Source: Verrucomicrobiales bacterium
Lineage (GTDB): Bacteria > Verrucomicrobiota > Verrucomicrobiia > Verrucomicrobiales > SKLO01
NCBI GenBank assembly: GCA_007123195.1
Contig: SKLO01000167.1
Location: 1-9,652 of the forward strand
Length of the DNA stretch: 9,652 nucleotides
Reading direction: 5' to 3'
The notes beneath the pieces are model-generated. The model was not told the origin of the DNA, did no database searches, and was given only the letters and a program-made list of their open reading frames with translations. A program made the position numbers and the translations under genes. Shown here in pieces: positions 1 through 6,029 of the stretch (its first letter is position 1; the number at the start of each line of letters is the position of its first letter).

Positions 1-269
1 GTGGCACCCTCACGGCCAACGGCGACCTCGCCCTGATGCTCGATCCGTCCTACACCCCGGTGGCCGGCGATTACTTCATCCTCGCCGAGTTCGCCGCGCT
101 CGATCCCGGCTCCAACCCCAACCTGGTCCTGCCCGCGCTCGGAGCCGGCTTTGGCTGGAATACCGGCTTCGACAACGGCTACGCCTTCGCCCAGATCACC
201 CCCGAACCCGGTCGCGCCATGCTGCTCACCCTCGGTGCCCTGCTGCTCGCCCTCCGCCGCCGCCGCTGA
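1..269 (+). CDS. PEP-CTERM sorting-domain protein, C-terminal end (partial)
   Basis: This is the last 88 codons of a gene that starts before the window; the frame runs from base 3 and stops with TGA at 267-269. The end of the protein reads TPEPGRAMLLTLGALLLALRRRR in two parts: a PEP motif, then a hydrophobic helix of about 14 residues, then four arginines. This is the PEP-CTERM signal, which is recognised by an exosortase and tethers or sorts secreted proteins at the cell envelope. The part before it (GTLTANGDLALML, then AGDYFILAEF, then LPALGAGFGW) looks like the last beta-rich repeats of autotransporter-like PEP-CTERM proteins, which are abundant in Verrucomicrobiota and Planctomycetota. 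The function of the missing N-terminal part cannot be told. It converges with the minus-strand gene ending at 539. Confidence 0.85.
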   Translation, partial: GTLTANGDLALMLDPSYTPVAGDYFILAEFAALDPGSNPNLVLPALGAGFGWNTGFDNGYAFAQITPEPGRAMLLTLGALLLALRRRR

Positions 270-280
270 GACGCTGGCCG

Positions 281-374
281 CCGCGCCTCCTTGGGCTGGT
301 CCCACATCACCACCTCCATGCCGCGCGCAGCACCCAAGGAGAAACGGCATCCCTGCCGTTCAGGGCTCCACCAC
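281..374. repeat. Intergenic hairpin-bearing repeat, copy 1
   Basis: This is the first of two diverged copies of a noncoding repeat in the 270-538 gap, which holds no convincing gene. It opens with 15 bases (281-295, ccgcgcctccttggg) that recur exactly at 420-434. It closes with 26 bases (349-374) that match 515-540 at 22 positions. Inside it, CTCCTTGGG at 287-295 and CCCAAGGAG at 333-341 form a perfect 9-base inverted repeat around a 37-base loop. It may be a REP-like dispersed repeat or a structured element at the end of the converging transcripts. Confidence 0.6.
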
Positions 375-419
375 TGACCCCACGGTCCCACCCCGCCCCG
401 ACCCCTCGCGGCAAGGATG

Positions 420-540
420 CCGCGCCTCCTTGGGTTCCCCGTGCCACGCCCCATCCAACGCGCAAGGCGCAAGGCGAAACAACCCAAGTCGCGCGGCAGC
501 CCCGGCACAGGCCGATCCCTGCCGCTCAACGCTCCACCTC
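420..540. repeat. Intergenic hairpin-bearing repeat, copy 2
   Basis: This is the second copy of the repeat seen at 281-374. It shares the 15-base opening exactly and the 26-base closing at 22 of 26 positions, but its middle is longer and contains a short tandem (cgcaagg repeated near 460-475). The inverted arms are kept in changed form: CTTGGGTT at 429-436 pairs perfectly with AACCCAAG at 481-488. The copy runs into the stop codon (539-541) of the minus-strand membrane-protein gene, so its right end forms or touches the 3' end of that gene. Confidence 0.6.
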
Positions 541-1144
541 AATCCGGCAACAACAGCAAATCGAGCGCCCACAGACTCACCGCCAGCGCGCCGAGCGTTG
601 CCAGCAGCAGCACCGCCCGCCCCGGCCAGTCGAGCCGACGATGGCGGCCGAAACCTGGCGGCAACGCCACGCACAGGACGAACAGCAGCAGCCACAGGAA
701 CCAGGTTGCCAGCCCGATCACCAGCGCCATCATCTCCGGCGCGTGGATCGACGCCGCCAGATGGGCCACCGGCAGCAGCGCGATGCCGGTCAGCCAAGGG
801 GACGAAGCCAGGTTGATCACCCGGCACAGGGTCAGCACAAAGTTCACCGCCACCAGCCCCAGCAGCCAGGCCAGCCCCAACAACAGATCGCCCGGCTCGA
901 TCATCCGGTGGACTCGCTCAAAACCCACCGCCAGCACCACCGCCACCAGCAGGTAGGATCCCCGGCCCAGCCCGCCGTGGCGAGCCACCAGCGCTGCGGC
1001 AAACTGCGGGTCCATCGCCGGTGGCGACTCCGCCGCCGGTTCGGACCCGCGGCGTGCGGCCGGCGATTCCTTGGCATCAGGGGCCGGCTTCGGGTCCGGT
1101 GAATCGGCGCCTCCGGAAGCTTGCTTGGGTCGGGGATCTTGCAT
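539..1144 (-). CDS. Small multi-pass membrane protein, unknown function
   Basis: The product has 201 residues. About the first 45 are polar and rich in proline, alanine and charge, and look like a disordered cytoplasmic tail. After that come four or five hydrophobic segments, roughly at residues 64-76, 86-108, 115-132, 136-161 and 175-197. I do not recognise a family; the membrane prediction rests on hydrophobicity alone. The start ATG is at 1144; no SD sequence is visible upstream, and a later start at Met44 (just after the polar tail) is possible. The gene lies 75 bases downstream of the acylphosphatase on the same strand and may be co-transcribed with it. Its stop codon overlaps the intergenic repeat. 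Confidence 0.75.
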   Translation of the reverse strand: MQDPRPKQASGGADSPDPKPAPDAKESPAARRGSEPAAESPPAMDPQFAAALVARHGGLGRGSYLLVAVVLAVGFERVHRMIEPGDLLLGLAWLLGLVAVNFVLTLCRVINLASSPWLTGIALLPVAHLAASIHAPEMMALVIGLATWFLWLLLFVLCVALPPGFGRHRRLDWPGRAVLLLATLGALAVSLWALDLLLLPD

Positions 1145-1219
1145 GTCTGAGATGGCCAGGATTGGGAATCGGGATCGGCGCTGACGGCGCCCGCCAAGTC
1201 GCCCGCTGCACGCCCAACC

Positions 1220-1492
1220 TCAGCGGATGGTGAACCCGCGCAAGTCATTCGGCGCCGCCACCGCTTCAATCACGTGGTCGCGGATCAACGGACCCAAATT
1301 GCTGTCGGCGATCGCCCGGATGAACCCGTTGACCTCGTCCGGATCCCACGACGACGCCAGCATCTCCACCCGGCCGTCCGGCAGGTTCCGGATCCAACCC
1401 GACACCTCGTAGCCGGCCGCCAGCCGCTTGACCGCATAGCGAAAACCCACGCCCTGCACGGTGCCTTCAAAAAAAACGTGATAAGCAGTCAT
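1220..1492 (-). CDS. acyP: Acylphosphatase
   Basis: The product is a 90-residue enzyme of the usual length for the family, which hydrolyses acyl-phosphates such as 1,3-bisphosphoglycerate and carbamoyl phosphate in the cytoplasm. The signature GTVQGVGFR at residues 10-18 ends in the catalytic arginine (Arg18). The second signature, SGWIRNLPDGRVEM, supplies the catalytic asparagine (Asn36). The spacing of 18 residues between them equals that between Arg23 and Asn41 of the mammalian enzyme. The C-terminus GFTIR fits the last beta strand. The frame stays open upstream, but the start at 1492 is chosen because the family begins right before this strand. Codons 6-8 form a run of eight T bases, a possible slippage point. 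The gene is divergent from the dehydrogenase starting at 1770. Confidence 0.93.
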   Translation of the reverse strand: MTAYHVFFEGTVQGVGFRYAVKRLAAGYEVSGWIRNLPDGRVEMLASSWDPDEVNGFIRAIADSNLGPLIRDHVIEAVAAPNDLRGFTIR

Positions 1493-1769
1493 GACAGCGG
1501 CGCGACGGTGGAAGCCCGGGCGGCCAATCCGATCACTGAACCACAGGAGCCCGGCGGCAGCAACCAGCCACCCGGAAACTCTCCGCACCCGGCAACCCAA
1601 CACGCCGCCACACCGTGGGGGCAGCCTTCCAGGGTGCCCCGCGTCCGCCCCAGAATGCCCACGTCCGCCCCCTCCCACACCACCTCTGCCCGCTCACCCC
1701 TCCGCCACCGCAACTTCCCCGCGCGAAGCGTTTGCGCCGGCACGCCGGCTTGCCTACGGTTTCCACCCC
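1493..1769. other. Divergent intergenic region
   Basis: This 277-base gap separates the divergent starts of the acylphosphatase and the zinc-dependent dehydrogenase, so promoters for both should lie here. It is very GC- and C-rich. I see no convincing -35/-10 pair, operator palindrome or riboswitch. The dehydrogenase frame is open through it, but the encoded stretch (rich in Pro, Arg and Ser) does not look like protein. Confidence 0.5.
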
Positions 1770-2795
1770 ATGCAAGCCCTGACCCTGATCGGCCCCAGCC
1801 AATTCACCTTCGGCCAGGTCGCCGACCCCGAACCCGCCGCCGACGAGGTGCTGGTGCGGGTCCGCGCCTGTGGCATTTGCGGCAGCGACATCCACGGCAT
1901 GGACGGCAGCAGCGGCCGTCGCCAGCCGCCGGTCATCATGGGCCACGAGGCCGCCGGCGATGTGGTCGCCACCGGCAGCGCGGTCAAAAACTGGAGCATC
2001 GGCCAACCGGTGACCTTTGATTCCACGGTCTTCTGCGGTCGTTGCCCCGCCTGTCTCAGCGGCCAGGTCAATCTGTGCAGTTCGCGCCAGGTGCTCGGCG
2101 TCTCCTGCGACGATTACAAGCGCGACGGCTGCTTCGCCGAACTGGTGGCCCTGCCGCAGCACATCCTCCACGCCATCCCGCCGGGCGTCAGCCACGTCGA
2201 GGCCGCCTTCGCCGAACCGATCTCCGTCGCCCTGCACGCGGTCAACCGCCTGCCCGCCACCCCGCGTCACGCCGTCGTCGTCGGCACCGGCCTGATCGGC
2301 CTGCTCGTGGTCCAGGCCCTGCGCCGCGCCGGTTGCCCGCACATCCTGGCCATCGATCGCGATCCGGCCCGGCTCGAACTGGCACGCCGGTTCGGCGCCG
2401 CCGACACCCTGCAGCCGGACGGCGCCGACGCCGCCGCCTGGGTCCACGACCGCACCGACGGCGGCGCCGACGCCGCCTTCGAGGTCGTCGGCCACGAGGT
2501 CACCCTCGACCTCGCCATCCACGCCAGCCGAATCGGCGGCGCCGTGGTGTTGGTGGGCAACCTGTCGCCGCGACCGCCGTTCGCCCTGCAAGCCGTGGTC
2601 ACCGGCGAGCGCACACTCCACGGATCCTGCGCCTCGGCCGGGGAATATCCCGATGCCCTCGCCGCGGTCGCCGATGGCTCGATTCAAGTCCAGCCCCTGC
2701 TGAGCGCACGCGCGCCGCTGGCCGACGGCGAGCAATGGTTCGCCCGCCTCGCCAAAGGCGAACCCGGCCTGATGAAAGTGGTGCTGGAGCCCTGA
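1770..2795 (+). CDS. Zinc-dependent medium-chain alcohol/polyol dehydrogenase
   Basis: The product has 341 residues, the usual length for the sorbitol/threonine/idonate dehydrogenase branch of the MDR superfamily. It should oxidise a secondary alcohol of a sugar, polyol or sugar acid with NAD(P)+ in the cytoplasm. The N-terminal catalytic domain carries the catalytic zinc ligands Cys37 (in CGICGSDIH), His59-Glu60 (MGHE) and probably Glu149 (AFAEP). The structural zinc site is complete with Cys89, Cys92, Cys95 and Cys103. The Rossmann motif GTGLIG spans residues 172-177, and Asp196 at the end of the second strand suggests NAD+ over NADP+. The ATG at 1770 is chosen because the family fold starts at once (MQALTLIGP); no SD is visible. 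The SDR gene follows after 90 bases, and the pair resembles IdnD/IdnO, so L-idonate or a similar aldonate is a possible substrate, but this is inference. It could instead be a threonine- or galactitol-phosphate-type enzyme. Confidence 0.92.
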   Translation: MQALTLIGPSQFTFGQVADPEPAADEVLVRVRACGICGSDIHGMDGSSGRRQPPVIMGHEAAGDVVATGSAVKNWSIGQPVTFDSTVFCGRCPACLSGQVNLCSSRQVLGVSCDDYKRDGCFAELVALPQHILHAIPPGVSHVEAAFAEPISVALHAVNRLPATPRHAVVVGTGLIGLLVVQALRRAGCPHILAIDRDPARLELARRFGAADTLQPDGADAAAWVHDRTDGGADAAFEVVGHEVTLDLAIHASRIGGAVVLVGNLSPRPPFALQAVVTGERTLHGSCASAGEYPDALAAVADGSIQVQPLLSARAPLADGEQWFARLAKGEPGLMKVVLEP

Positions 2796-2885
2796 ACCCC
2801 ATCCGCCAACCCATCAAAGTCCAACCACATTCAACGAACAATCCCCGCAAATCCCCACCAACCACCAACCATTAACCACCCCCCC
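2796..2885 (+). other. C/A-rich, G-poor spacer before the SDR gene
   Basis: This gap between the two dehydrogenase genes is almost free of G from about 2810 on: I count three G in 2810-2885, mostly runs of C and A such as aaccaccaacc. It has no SD sequence and no visible hairpin. Such an unstructured leader may itself allow ribosome entry at the ATG at 2886. Confidence 0.4.
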
Positions 2886-3713
2886 ATGAACGACCCCAGC
2901 CAGCCGTCCACCGCCACCGCAGCCGAGGGTCAGCCAGGCCAACCACCGGTCGCCCTGGTCACCGGCGCCAGCCGCGGCCTCGGGCGCCGGTTTGCCGCCA
3001 CCCTCGCCGCGGCCGGCTGCCAGGTCGCCATCACCAGCCGGCGCCGCGCCGACCTCGATGGCACCCGCGAGGAACTCGACCGGCTCGGCATCGAGGCCCT
3101 GCCAGTGGCGCTCGACGTCACCATCGAATCCAGCATCCGCGACGCCGTCGCCCGCATTGCCGATCACTTCGGCCGCATCGACGTGCTGGTGAACAACGCC
3201 GGCTGCAACATCCGCAAACCCGCCCTGGAAGTCGGCTGGGACGACTGGAACACCATCCTCGACACCAACCTGCGCGGCGCGTTCTTCGTCGCCCAGCACA
3301 CCGCCCATCACATGATCGCCCATCGCTACGGGCGCATCATCAACATCGGCTCCGTGACCTCGGTGGCCGGCTCGGCCGGGCTCGGGCCCTACGGCGCCAG
3401 CCGCGGCGGCATCAAGCAACTGACCATGAGTCTGGCGGACGACTGGGGACCGCACGGCGTCACCGTCAACTGCCTGGCACCCGGCTGGTTCAAGACCGCC
3501 CAGAACGCCGTGCTGTATGAGTCCCGGGAATGGGTCGACTACCTGTGCGACCGCATCCCGCTCAAGCGACCCGGCCGGATCGACGACCTCGACGCTCCCC
3601 TCTTGTTCCTCGCCTCGGAGGGCAGCCGCTACGTCACCGGCCAGACCCTGCTGGTCGACGGCGGCATCTCCACCGGGGCCACCCGCGCGCTGCCACGCCC
3701 GGCTGACGACTGA
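2886..3713 (+). CDS. Short-chain dehydrogenase/reductase, gluconate 5-dehydrogenase-like, with Lys-to-Arg change in YxxxK
   Basis: The product has 275 residues with a full classical SDR fold. After an unusual polar N-terminal stretch of about 20 residues comes the nucleotide-binding motif TGASRGLG (residues 26-33), then NNAG at 103-106, and the active-site Asn128, Ser156 and Tyr169. The fourth member of the tetrad, normally Lys four residues after Tyr, is Arg173 (codon CGC at 3402-3404; YGASRGG). The C-terminal part PLKRPGRIDDLDAPLLFLAS and VTGQTLLVDGG is typical of IdnO/KduD-like enzymes that interconvert keto and hydroxy sugar acids with NAD(P)H. Arg51-Arg54 after the second strand may favour NADPH. 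With the preceding zinc dehydrogenase it could complete a two-step epimerisation through a keto-acid, as IdnD and IdnO do. The exact substrate is unknown, and activity with Arg173 is not certain. Confidence 0.9.
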   Translation: MNDPSQPSTATAAEGQPGQPPVALVTGASRGLGRRFAATLAAAGCQVAITSRRRADLDGTREELDRLGIEALPVALDVTIESSIRDAVARIADHFGRIDVLVNNAGCNIRKPALEVGWDDWNTILDTNLRGAFFVAQHTAHHMIAHRYGRIINIGSVTSVAGSAGLGPYGASRGGIKQLTMSLADDWGPHGVTVNCLAPGWFKTAQNAVLYESREWVDYLCDRIPLKRPGRIDDLDAPLLFLASEGSRYVTGQTLLVDGGISTGATRALPRPADD

Positions 3714-3727
3714 GGGTCTGGCGACCC
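3714..3727. terminator. Possible bidirectional hairpin between converging genes
   Basis: Right after the SDR stop codon, GGGTC (3714-3718) and GACCC (3723-3727) pair around a TGGC loop. The convergent gap is only 28 bases, so a shared stop for transcription is expected here. There is no T-run, so this is not a standard intrinsic terminator. Confidence 0.3.
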
Positions 3728-3741
3728 GGGGCGCCGCCACG

Positions 3742-4800
3742 TCAGTCCTGCAGCAGGGGCGGCAGAAATCTGCCGTGCAGGGCGCCCCGGCAGAACCACG
3801 CCAGCCAGGCCAGGCCCGCGTAGGCGAGCAGCAGGACGATGCGCTCCCACCCATCCATGTGGTAAAACCCGCCCCAGGCGGCCCAAGTGATTTGCACCGC
3901 GAGCACCGCCGCCACGGGCAGCACGACCCAGCCGAACAGCGGAATCAGCCACACCGTGGCCAAGGCGAAGCAGAACATCAGCAGCGGCAGGAAAAGCTCC
4001 AGTTCAACCGGGTGATTCGACAGCATGAACAGCGGCAGCGCGGCCGCCGACACCGCCGCGGTCCGCGTCAGGGCGCTCAGTAGCGGTCTGGCCAGCGCCT
4101 TGCGCCTCACCGGCTGCCCGCCTGGATCCTCCACCGGCTTGATCCTCCGCCGCAGGTGGCCGCAGACCGCCGTGAAGTTCTCCGGCAGGCAGACGACCAT
4201 CATCACCGGTCTCCAGCTGTTGCGCAGTGTGATCATGCGCCGTGCCTCGTCGATCTCAACATGGTCAACGGCTTCCCATCGAACAAACTCACGCTCGCGC
4301 GCAGCGGCCGCGGCCCCGGCGCCCGCGGTGGCGGCGCTGCGGCCGAGGATGCCGCCCAGCATGGCCAGCCGGTTGGCGCTGGTGGCCCGCTTGTCCACCG
4401 TTTCCCAGAGCGCGCCCTTGGCGTCCAGCGTGAAGCGGACCCGGATTCGGTTGCCGAAGAACAGCGCCATGATCAGCAGCATGAACAAGCCAAGCCCCAG
4501 AGCGCCCAGCGCGCTGACCAGCAGGATCTGAGGGATGGCATCGAACTCCCCGGTGGCGGCGAAGATGAAACTCATCAGGAACGCCATCAGCAGGCCCGCG
4601 CCCACCGCCACCAGCAGGGTCTGCCGCATGATCAGGGGGTTGGTCAGCAGCGCGATGTCCTTCTCCCAGGTGATGGTTTCGACGGGTGCGGTCGCAGCGG
4701 ATCCGGCTGCCGGAGTGCCGCACGACGGGCAGTAGCGGTCGTCGGGTTCAAGGGCGGCTCCGCAGCCCGGACAAATGGCAGGGGAAGTTGTTTTCATCAT
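3742..4800 (-). CDS. Zinc-ribbon membrane protein with bacterial PH-like domain
   Basis: The product has 352 residues. The N-terminus is a zinc ribbon with Cys10, Cys13, Cys24 and Cys27 (CxxC, ten residues, CxxC). A motif ITWEKDIALLTNP follows, then two membrane helices (about 60-82 and 91-115). A soluble segment at about 118-220 has FGNRIRVRFTLD, then RWEAVDHVEID, then ITLRNSWRPVM and VCLPENF; this pattern resembles bacterial PH-like domains held at the inner face of the membrane. About four more helices follow at 243-262, 266-286, 288-309 and 319-337. The start at 4800 is chosen because its ATG overlaps the TGA of the preceding gene (ATGA, 4797-4800), which implies translational coupling; Met2 at 4797 is the only near alternative. 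It is the last gene of the operon. I recognise the architecture as recurrent in bacteria but know no function for it. Confidence 0.85.
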   Translation of the reverse strand: MMKTTSPAICPGCGAALEPDDRYCPSCGTPAAGSAATAPVETITWEKDIALLTNPLIMRQTLLVAVGAGLLMAFLMSFIFAATGEFDAIPQILLVSALGALGLGLFMLLIMALFFGNRIRVRFTLDAKGALWETVDKRATSANRLAMLGGILGRSAATAGAGAAAAAREREFVRWEAVDHVEIDEARRMITLRNSWRPVMMVVCLPENFTAVCGHLRRRIKPVEDPGGQPVRRKALARPLLSALTRTAAVSAAALPLFMLSNHPVELELFLPLLMFCFALATVWLIPLFGWVVLPVAAVLAVQITWAAWGGFYHMDGWERIVLLLAYAGLAWLAWFCRGALHGRFLPPLLQD

Positions 4801-6029
4801 CGTTGTTCGGGTTGGAGGTTCGCGCCACAGGATCTGCAGAAGCGGGCGTTTGATGAAAGGTCCTGGCCGCATTGTGTGCAGAAGCGACGCTGCGGAGGGG
4901 CGGTTTCCTGGCTGCTCCAAGGCGGCACCCCTCGAATGCGTGAAACAAGCGTGTCGCGGTCCAAATCGGTTTTCACCATGAACTGCTCCCACGGCGTGGC
5001 GAGCGACTCGTCGCCGAGAACCTCCGCGGCGATTTCCGTGAACTGATCCGGTCCGACAAATAGTAAGAGGGCCTCGCCGACCTCCTCCTCGCCAAGGTCA
5101 ACCAGCCAGATGCCGCTCGGCGTGCGCCAGCCGATCAGAGAGGTGCCCTCAATCGAATCGGAGTCATCAAGCCATTGCGAGACGAGGCCGAAGTTCAGAC
5201 TGCCGCTCAACCCCCACACAAGCGGACTCAGTAAAGGCGGAAGCGTGAACAGAGGTTCACCCGCCCCGTCCGGATCAACCTGCCGTATCCGGTTGAGCCG
5301 GACCATCTCCGCGATCAGGTCGGGAAGCCGCTCTGCAAGGTCGGCGGGCATCCGTCGCGGTGCAAGCAGCCGGAACAGCGACACGGTCCAGCCTGGATCG
5401 GGGCTGGCTATTCCGTCCCCCCATGCCCGAACGATCTGAGCCGCGCTGACGCCGGCGGGAGCGCCTCCTTGTCGCTGCAACCGGCGTTCCAACGCCGCCG
5501 CGCGGGTCGCATCGATACAGGCAACCAGGACCCAGAGATGATCGGCGGGGAGTTCCACATGGATCGGCCCCGGATCAGCCACAGTCTCCAACGAAAGTCT
5601 GGAGAAGAAGCCTGCACGAAGGACAGCCAGGCTTACAGGCCCTGTCAGTCGGACGCGGTCTCCCGCCCGCGACACTTGAAATCCAGGGCCATAGCCTTCA
5701 GGATCTGGAAAGAGATATTGCCCGGCGAAACCACTGGTGCCGTCTCCCAGGATGAGATCGATGGCACGCCCGGGATCGAACAAAGCTGGAACAGACCAAA
5801 TCCACGGACCTGCCAGATTCTGCAGAGCTGCTGTTAGTGCCTCGTCATCCGGAGAGCCGTCGGGCAATGACATGCGGGCCAGTGGCGAGAGCGTCCCTCC
5901 GGCCCGGATTGCAGGGGTGGCCAGACTCACCAACCCCCTTCCGGATAGGTCCAAGGTTTCGAATCCGGCGGCGTCACGCCGCAGGCGCGGGATGTCCGGC
6001 ATACTGCCGGTATTCAGCTTATTGTTCAT
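4797..6029 (-). CDS. Soluble protein with C-terminal zinc ribbon, unknown function
   Basis: The product has 410 residues, with no signal peptide and no clear membrane helix, so it is probably cytoplasmic. The first 370 residues are an unrecognised, mostly globular region, with features such as GGTLSPLARMSLP near 44-56, a strand-rich middle, and WVLVACIDATRAAALERR near 166-183. A linker rich in Pro, Ser and Gln leads to a zinc ribbon at the very end: Cys384, Cys387, Cys398 and Cys401 (CxxC, ten residues, CxxC). This is the same spacing as in the ribbon that opens the next gene. The start at 6029 is chosen because it forms an ATGA overlap with the stop of the 974-residue gene and has GGGGAG six bases upstream. 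The frame remains open upstream inside the neighbouring gene, which also allows a longer or frameshift-fused product, though this is unproven. The gene is ATGA-coupled on both sides. It could be an adaptor or immunity-type partner of the upstream protein; nothing in the sequence proves this. Confidence 0.85.
   Translation of the reverse strand: MNNKLNTGSMPDIPRLRRDAAGFETLDLSGRGLVSLATPAIRAGGTLSPLARMSLPDGSPDDEALTAALQNLAGPWIWSVPALFDPGRAIDLILGDGTSGFAGQYLFPDPEGYGPGFQVSRAGDRVRLTGPVSLAVLRAGFFSRLSLETVADPGPIHVELPADHLWVLVACIDATRAAALERRLQRQGGAPAGVSAAQIVRAWGDGIASPDPGWTVSLFRLLAPRRMPADLAERLPDLIAEMVRLNRIRQVDPDGAGEPLFTLPPLLSPLVWGLSGSLNFGLVSQWLDDSDSIEGTSLIGWRTPSGIWLVDLGEEEVGEALLLFVGPDQFTEIAAEVLGDESLATPWEQFMVKTDLDRDTLVSRIRGVPPWSSQETAPPQRRFCTQCGQDLSSNARFCRSCGANLQPEQR

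Noticed and set aside
179..827. Several overlapping open frames on both strands over the repeat region
   Set aside because: They are rich in Arg, Pro, Ala and Gly, span the repeats, and overlap better supported genes; the region is treated as noncoding.
1177..1191. Hairpin GGCGC/GCGCC between the acylphosphatase and membrane-protein genes
   Set aside because: A five-base GC stem with no T-run is common by chance in this composition and does not support a terminator.
1732..1760. TTGCGC, 17 bases, TACGGT as a promoter for the zinc dehydrogenase
   Set aside because: Each hexamer matches the sigma-70 consensus at only three of six positions, and the transcript would begin within a few bases of the ATG. 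Such matches are expected by chance.
1533..2735. A 400-residue open frame on the minus strand, antisense to the zinc dehydrogenase
   Set aside because: It is the mirror of a high-GC gene with full MDR motifs; the predicted product is low-complexity, rich in Gly, Ala, Asp and Val, with no domain.
2042..2875. A 277-residue plus-strand frame inside and past the zinc dehydrogenase
   Set aside because: It is extremely rich in Arg and Pro, typical of the shifted frame of a GC-rich gene; the overlapping frame carries the zinc and Rossmann motifs.
2814..3854. A 346-residue open frame on the minus strand across the SDR gene
   Set aside because: It is antisense to a gene with complete SDR motifs and has no recognisable protein features of its own.
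4156..5046. A 296-residue plus-strand frame opposite the zinc-ribbon genes
   Set aside because: The opposite strand encodes two proteins with intact zinc ribbons and an ATGA junction; this frame has biased composition and no domain.
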